Below are positions 34,604 through 37,089 of a DNA stretch of 37,089 bases, piece by piece. Each line of letters begins with the position of its first letter. Position 1 is the stretch's first letter. The stretch comes from Chloroflexota bacterium (GTDB lineage: Bacteria > Chloroflexota > Anaerolineae > UBA4142). The stretch covers positions 1 through 37,089 of the forward strand of contig JAMDCU010000167.1 in the NCBI GenBank assembly GCA_023489485.1, read 5' to 3'. A program made the translations under genes and the position numbers. Under the pieces are notes generated by a model. That model did not search any database and had not been told where the DNA came from. It saw only the letters and a list, made by a program, of their open reading frames with translations.

Positions 34604-34892
34604 GTGTGCCGTCCAATATAACTCTGGAATGGAATGGCACGCCATGGCGACAAATTGGGCAAAAAGTGCCTCGTTTGGCGCGAATGGTCGTGCGAGATAT
34701 TCTTTGGTCCAACATAACTCTGGAATACGGACTTTTTGTCCAGCGTATCTCTGGAATGCGGGCTTTTCCCGCGACCTTGAAAAGCAAGGCGAATTTGAAA
34801 GCGAAACAGGTTCGCCTCGTGAATCGAGGAAGGACGTTTTCCAGAGTTATGCTGGATTCCATTCTATTCCAGAGTTACGTTGGACGTCACAC
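34604..34892. mobile_element. MITE-like element with five 19-bp iterated sites
   Basis: The ends GTGTGCCGTCCAA (from 34604) and, inverted, GTGTGACGTCCAA (to 34892) continue as a near-perfect inverted repeat of ~35 bp. A site close to TCCAACATAACTCTGGAAT occurs three times forward (34612, 34708, 34739) and twice reversed (34838-34856, 34866-34884). There is no coding capacity. The right end falls exactly at the radC stop codon. Confidence 0.65.
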
Positions 34893-35650
34893 TACGAAAA
34901 GCCCAAACCTCTTTCCTTGAGCGAGACAAACTTCTGTGGTCCGCCGATAATCAGGTGATCCATGACGTCGACATCTAGGATCTTGCCCGCCTGGACGATT
35001 TCGCGAGTCACCGCGACGTCCTCAGGACTCGGCGTCGGGTCGGAGCTTGGGTGGTTGTGAGCAACGATCACCGCGGCCGCGTTATGCTGCACGGCTTCCC
35101 GGAAGAGTTCGCTCAAACGGATGACGGTCGTGTGAACGGACCCTTGATAGACGGTTGAGATACCCACCACGCGGTTCTTGGTGTTTAGCAGGATGACTCG
35201 CATCTGCTCCTGCTGCAATCCGGACATTTCGGGCATCAGCAACTCAGCGGCATCGGCGGGCGAGCGCACAATCGGGTGATCGGGATATTGTTCAACCCGT
35301 GCGCGTTTGCCCAACTCCAGAGCTGCACGCAGACGAGCGGACCGGACACGGGTCATGCCATTCACGCGCAAGAGTTCCATTGGACTCGCGTTGGCCATAC
35401 CGTCCAAGGTGCCCCAGGTATTCATGAGTTGCAGCGGGAGGAGCGGGTCAGCCTTGGCATCCAAAAGCAAGAGCAATAGTTCATTTGTGGAGAGAGCCGA
35501 TGGACCTAGCTTTTCCAATCGAGCGAGGGGCTGCTCGGCTTCTGGAGTCTCACGCAACAAGCGTTCCAGCCCATCGGTTGGTGCCGGAACCAGGTAGGAC
35601 ATTTGGACAGGGAGATTCACCCCTTCCATCGCAGTTGACCTATGAGCCAT
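34892..35650 (-). CDS. radC: RadC-family JAB/MPN protein
   Basis: 252 residues. The N-terminal helix-hairpin-helix part (LSTNELLLLLL, LLRVNGMTRVRSARL) is followed by the JAMM metal motif: H198 and H200 in AHNHPSSDPTPSPED with D211. RadC proteins are predicted metal-dependent hydrolases, common in mobile elements; a repair role is disputed. The start is uncertain: the ATG at 35650 overlaps the upstream gene by 11 nt, while the ATG at 35629 has a weak AGG. The stop is the edge of the MITE-like element. Confidence 0.9.
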   Translation of the reverse strand: MAHRSTAMEGVNLPVQMSYLVPAPTDGLERLLRETPEAEQPLARLEKLGPSALSTNELLLLLLDAKADPLLPLQLMNTWGTLDGMANASPMELLRVNGMTRVRSARLRAALELGKRARVEQYPDHPIVRSPADAAELLMPEMSGLQQEQMRVILLNTKNRVVGISTVYQGSVHTTVIRLSELFREAVQHNAAAVIVAHNHPSSDPTPSPEDVAVTREIVQAGKILDVDVMDHLIIGGPQKFVSLKERGLGFS

Positions 35651-35897
35651 CCGCGGAGGCGCAGCCCAGCCAGCTCTCGACTTGCTTCATACCGAGCCAG
35701 CCAGCATAGCTGGTTTGCAGACGCACGAGGATCGCCGTTTCGACATTGGGTGATAGGTGGGCGGTTGTGTTGTAGATGGTATCTTGTCCCGCGAAAATCG
35801 CATCGACGAGGGCATTTCCCTGCTCCCGCATATAGTCCGCGGGTCCGCTCAGAATGCCATCATTCAACTCGAATGCGCCGACCTGTACCAGGGCCAT
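35640..35897 (-). CDS. Small hypothetical protein upstream of radC
   Basis: 85 residues with AAGGAG before the ATG (MALVQVGAFELNDGILSGPA). No family is recognised. It overlaps the radC start and belongs to the same minus-strand row of small genes, as is typical of plasmid or integrative-element cargo. Confidence 0.6.
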   Translation of the reverse strand: MALVQVGAFELNDGILSGPADYMREQGNALVDAIFAGQDTIYNTTAHLSPNVETAILVRLQTSYAGWLGMKQVESWLGCASADGS

Positions 35898-35907
35898 TCA
35901 TTTCTCC

Positions 35908-36369
35908 TTAAAATGGAACGAAAGCATTATCGTCCGCGTCGGTGCAGCAGGGCCAATCCTCGCAGCCACATGATGCAACAGGTCCAATGGGACGCCATCC
36001 CTCCGGAGGCACCGCAACTCTACGATCTCCGTCCCACCAATTGGACTGCCATTCGCGCCAGGCTTTGTCTCCCTGCAGGATGCGTCCCTGACTGGCTCCG
36101 GGATAGTCTTCCTCCAGGTCCTGGATCGCCCACTCATCGAGCGCCATCTTGACAGCTCGCAAGCCCCTTGCCGCATTTTCCCTGATCAGGTCGTTCATGT
36201 CTTCGCGCCAACCTTGATCGGGAGTCAAGAAGCATTCGCGATTTGCCCACATCCACAACTGGCCCGAGCGCTTAAAGGGACCGTGCTCTTCGTAGACATC
36301 GAGATCCACCCCATCGTCATCGGTCCCGCCATAAAACACCACACGCAAAGGGTAAATTAGTTCAGCCAT
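35908..36369 (-). CDS. Hypothetical protein with Cys-rich C-terminus
   Basis: 153 residues. It is acidic and Trp-rich (LWMWANRECFLTPDQGW, WREWQSNWWDG), with a CxC...CC cluster near the end (ASCGCEDWPCCTDADD) that could bind metal. GGAGAGG precedes the ATG, which overlaps the upstream gene's stop by 8 nt. No family is recognised. Confidence 0.6.
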   Translation of the reverse strand: MAELIYPLRVVFYGGTDDDGVDLDVYEEHGPFKRSGQLWMWANRECFLTPDQGWREDMNDLIRENAARGLRAVKMALDEWAIQDLEEDYPGASQGRILQGDKAWREWQSNWWDGDRRVAVPPEGWRPIGPVASCGCEDWPCCTDADDNAFVPF

Positions 36370-36607
36370 CTCCTCTCCGTCGTTTTCTTCGAGCTTGCAG
36401 ACGCCTCAGATCGCCCATTGCCTCTCGGTTTCCCCGCTCAAAAGCCCGGCGGAGGTCAGAACCACGCGTGCGGGCATCCAGGTAGTAGCGTTGCCCCTTC
36501 CGCCAATGCTTTTCCGTTTCGTCCGCCACAAGCCACATGCGGCGTTGGCAAAGACTCGCGAGAACCAATACCTGGTTCTGTGATAGCTGTATGTTCATCC
36601 TGACCAT
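36362..36607 (-). CDS. Small basic hypothetical protein
   Basis: 81 residues from the ATG at 36607 with AAGGAAA upstream; the longer frame to 36670 has no ribosome site. It is highly basic at the end (RRLQARRKRRRGDG), suggesting nucleic-acid binding. It overlaps the next gene by 8 nt. The family is unknown. Confidence 0.55.
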   Translation of the reverse strand: MVRMNIQLSQNQVLVLASLCQRRMWLVADETEKHWRKGQRYYLDARTRGSDLRRAFERGNREAMGDLRRLQARRKRRRGDG

Positions 36608-36679
36608 CAACCATTTCCTTACTGCGATCGATGACAGATGAAGGGAGTGGCGATGTGCCGCCACTCCCATTGCATGAGT

Positions 36680-37039
36680 CTAGAACATTGCCATCTGGCG
36701 CGTGCTCGCCGGAATGAGAATGGCCGTTGATTCTTCAAGTGCCGCCTCTGCACCGGCCGAGATCTCTTCTTCTTCGGACGCAGGAGCACAAAGCGTTGTG
36801 CCGATGAACTCGGAATTGCCGGCCCCGTTCCCACCCGACACAGAAACCTGCCGGAAGAGATGGCTCAAGTCCGCGACCTGTGCATCCTCGATGACACTTC
36901 GAGCAAGGTCGGCCAGAAACCCGTGCCCTGAATCCGCTTGATCGACGAGCGCTCCTTGCACCGGTCGGTAAGAGCGGGGTGCACCTTCCCGGTTGATCAC
37001 CGGGGCGTGTTTCCCCACCCTCCCTCTCAAACTGGACAT
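36680..37039 (-). CDS. Hypothetical protein
   Basis: 119 residues (MSSLRGRVGKHAPVINREGA) with AAAGGG before the ATG. The C-terminal half is acidic and Ala-rich (ASEEEEISAGAEAALEES). No family is recognised. It is first in the visible row of small minus-strand genes leading to radC. Confidence 0.5.
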   Translation of the reverse strand: MSSLRGRVGKHAPVINREGAPRSYRPVQGALVDQADSGHGFLADLARSVIEDAQVADLSHLFRQVSVSGGNGAGNSEFIGTTLCAPASEEEEISAGAEAALEESTAILIPASTRQMAMF

Positions 37040-37089
37040 GACCCTTTCAGGTCATCCAGCTTTCCCTTGAGTCTTTCCTCCCGTCCGGT

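Noticed and set aside
1-37089. CRISPR array, rRNA or tRNA genes
   Set aside because: No regularly spaced direct repeats, rRNA segments or tRNA cloverleafs were seen.

Overview
This is a chromosomal (or large-contig) accessory region from a bacterium that is probably not a Firmicute. The SOS-type mutasome imuA-imuB-DUF6504-dnaE2 and a truncated family-B polymerase head suggest a Nitrospirota/Chloroflexota-like genome, but nothing in the window fixes the taxon. Composition changes along the window: the mutasome looks GC-rich, the lanthipeptide block clearly AT-richer. Together with several decayed mobile-element traces, this points to horizontal assembly.

Layout. (1) 1-3016, minus strand: the edge of a probable pPIWI-RE defence island (a PD-(D/E)XK nuclease with a zinc ribbon plus the start of its partner gene), then a STAS-like DUF4325/winged-helix protein and a STAS-GHKL ATPase that look like a partner-switch pair. 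(2) 3398-3793: a membrane-anchored LuxR-type regulator. (3) 4222-9700: imuA, imuB, a DUF6504 gene and dnaE2, tightly packed and overlapping, followed by a 154-residue piece that looks like the N-terminus of a PolB-like protein. (4) 11277-25280, mainly minus strand: a class I lanthipeptide (pinensin-like) cluster. It has a precursor peptide, a stand-alone C39 peptidase, a LanB split into glutamylation and elimination proteins, a LanC with a long C-terminal extension, an ABC exporter and an S41-peptidase lipoprotein. It is interrupted by decayed DNA, including an IS21 istB relic and a 641-bp element with inverted ends. A perfect 24-bp inverted repeat flanks the precursor gene. (5) 26265-30359, minus strand: a four-gene operon that reads as a ComX-ComQ-ComP-ComA-type quorum-sensing system. 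It encodes a small precursor with a single Trp near its C-terminus, an isoprenyl-diphosphate-synthase-like enzyme, a polytopic histidine kinase and a NarL-type response regulator. Gene junctions overlap or are nearly contiguous. (6) 30637-31854: an intact-looking IS4-family (YREK) insertion sequence. (7) 32352-33891: a secreted protein and a putative lipoprotein, with a strong terminator at their junction. (8) 34604-34892: a MITE-like element with five 19-bp iterated sites, abutting the radC stop codon. (9) 34892-37039: radC and four small genes of unknown function, typical of integrated-element cargo.

How it may work together. The pheromone operon lies just upstream of the lanthipeptide precursor gene, on the same strand. 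I infer that the ComQ-like enzyme prenylates the Trp of the small precursor, the kinase senses the product, and the response regulator controls nearby genes, possibly the lanthipeptide cluster. The C39 peptidase would cut the lanthipeptide leader at a double-glycine-type site, after LanB1/LanB2 dehydration and LanC cyclisation, with export by the ABC transporter. The coupling of the two systems is a hypothesis. The family assignments rest on motifs read directly from the translations; no database search was run.
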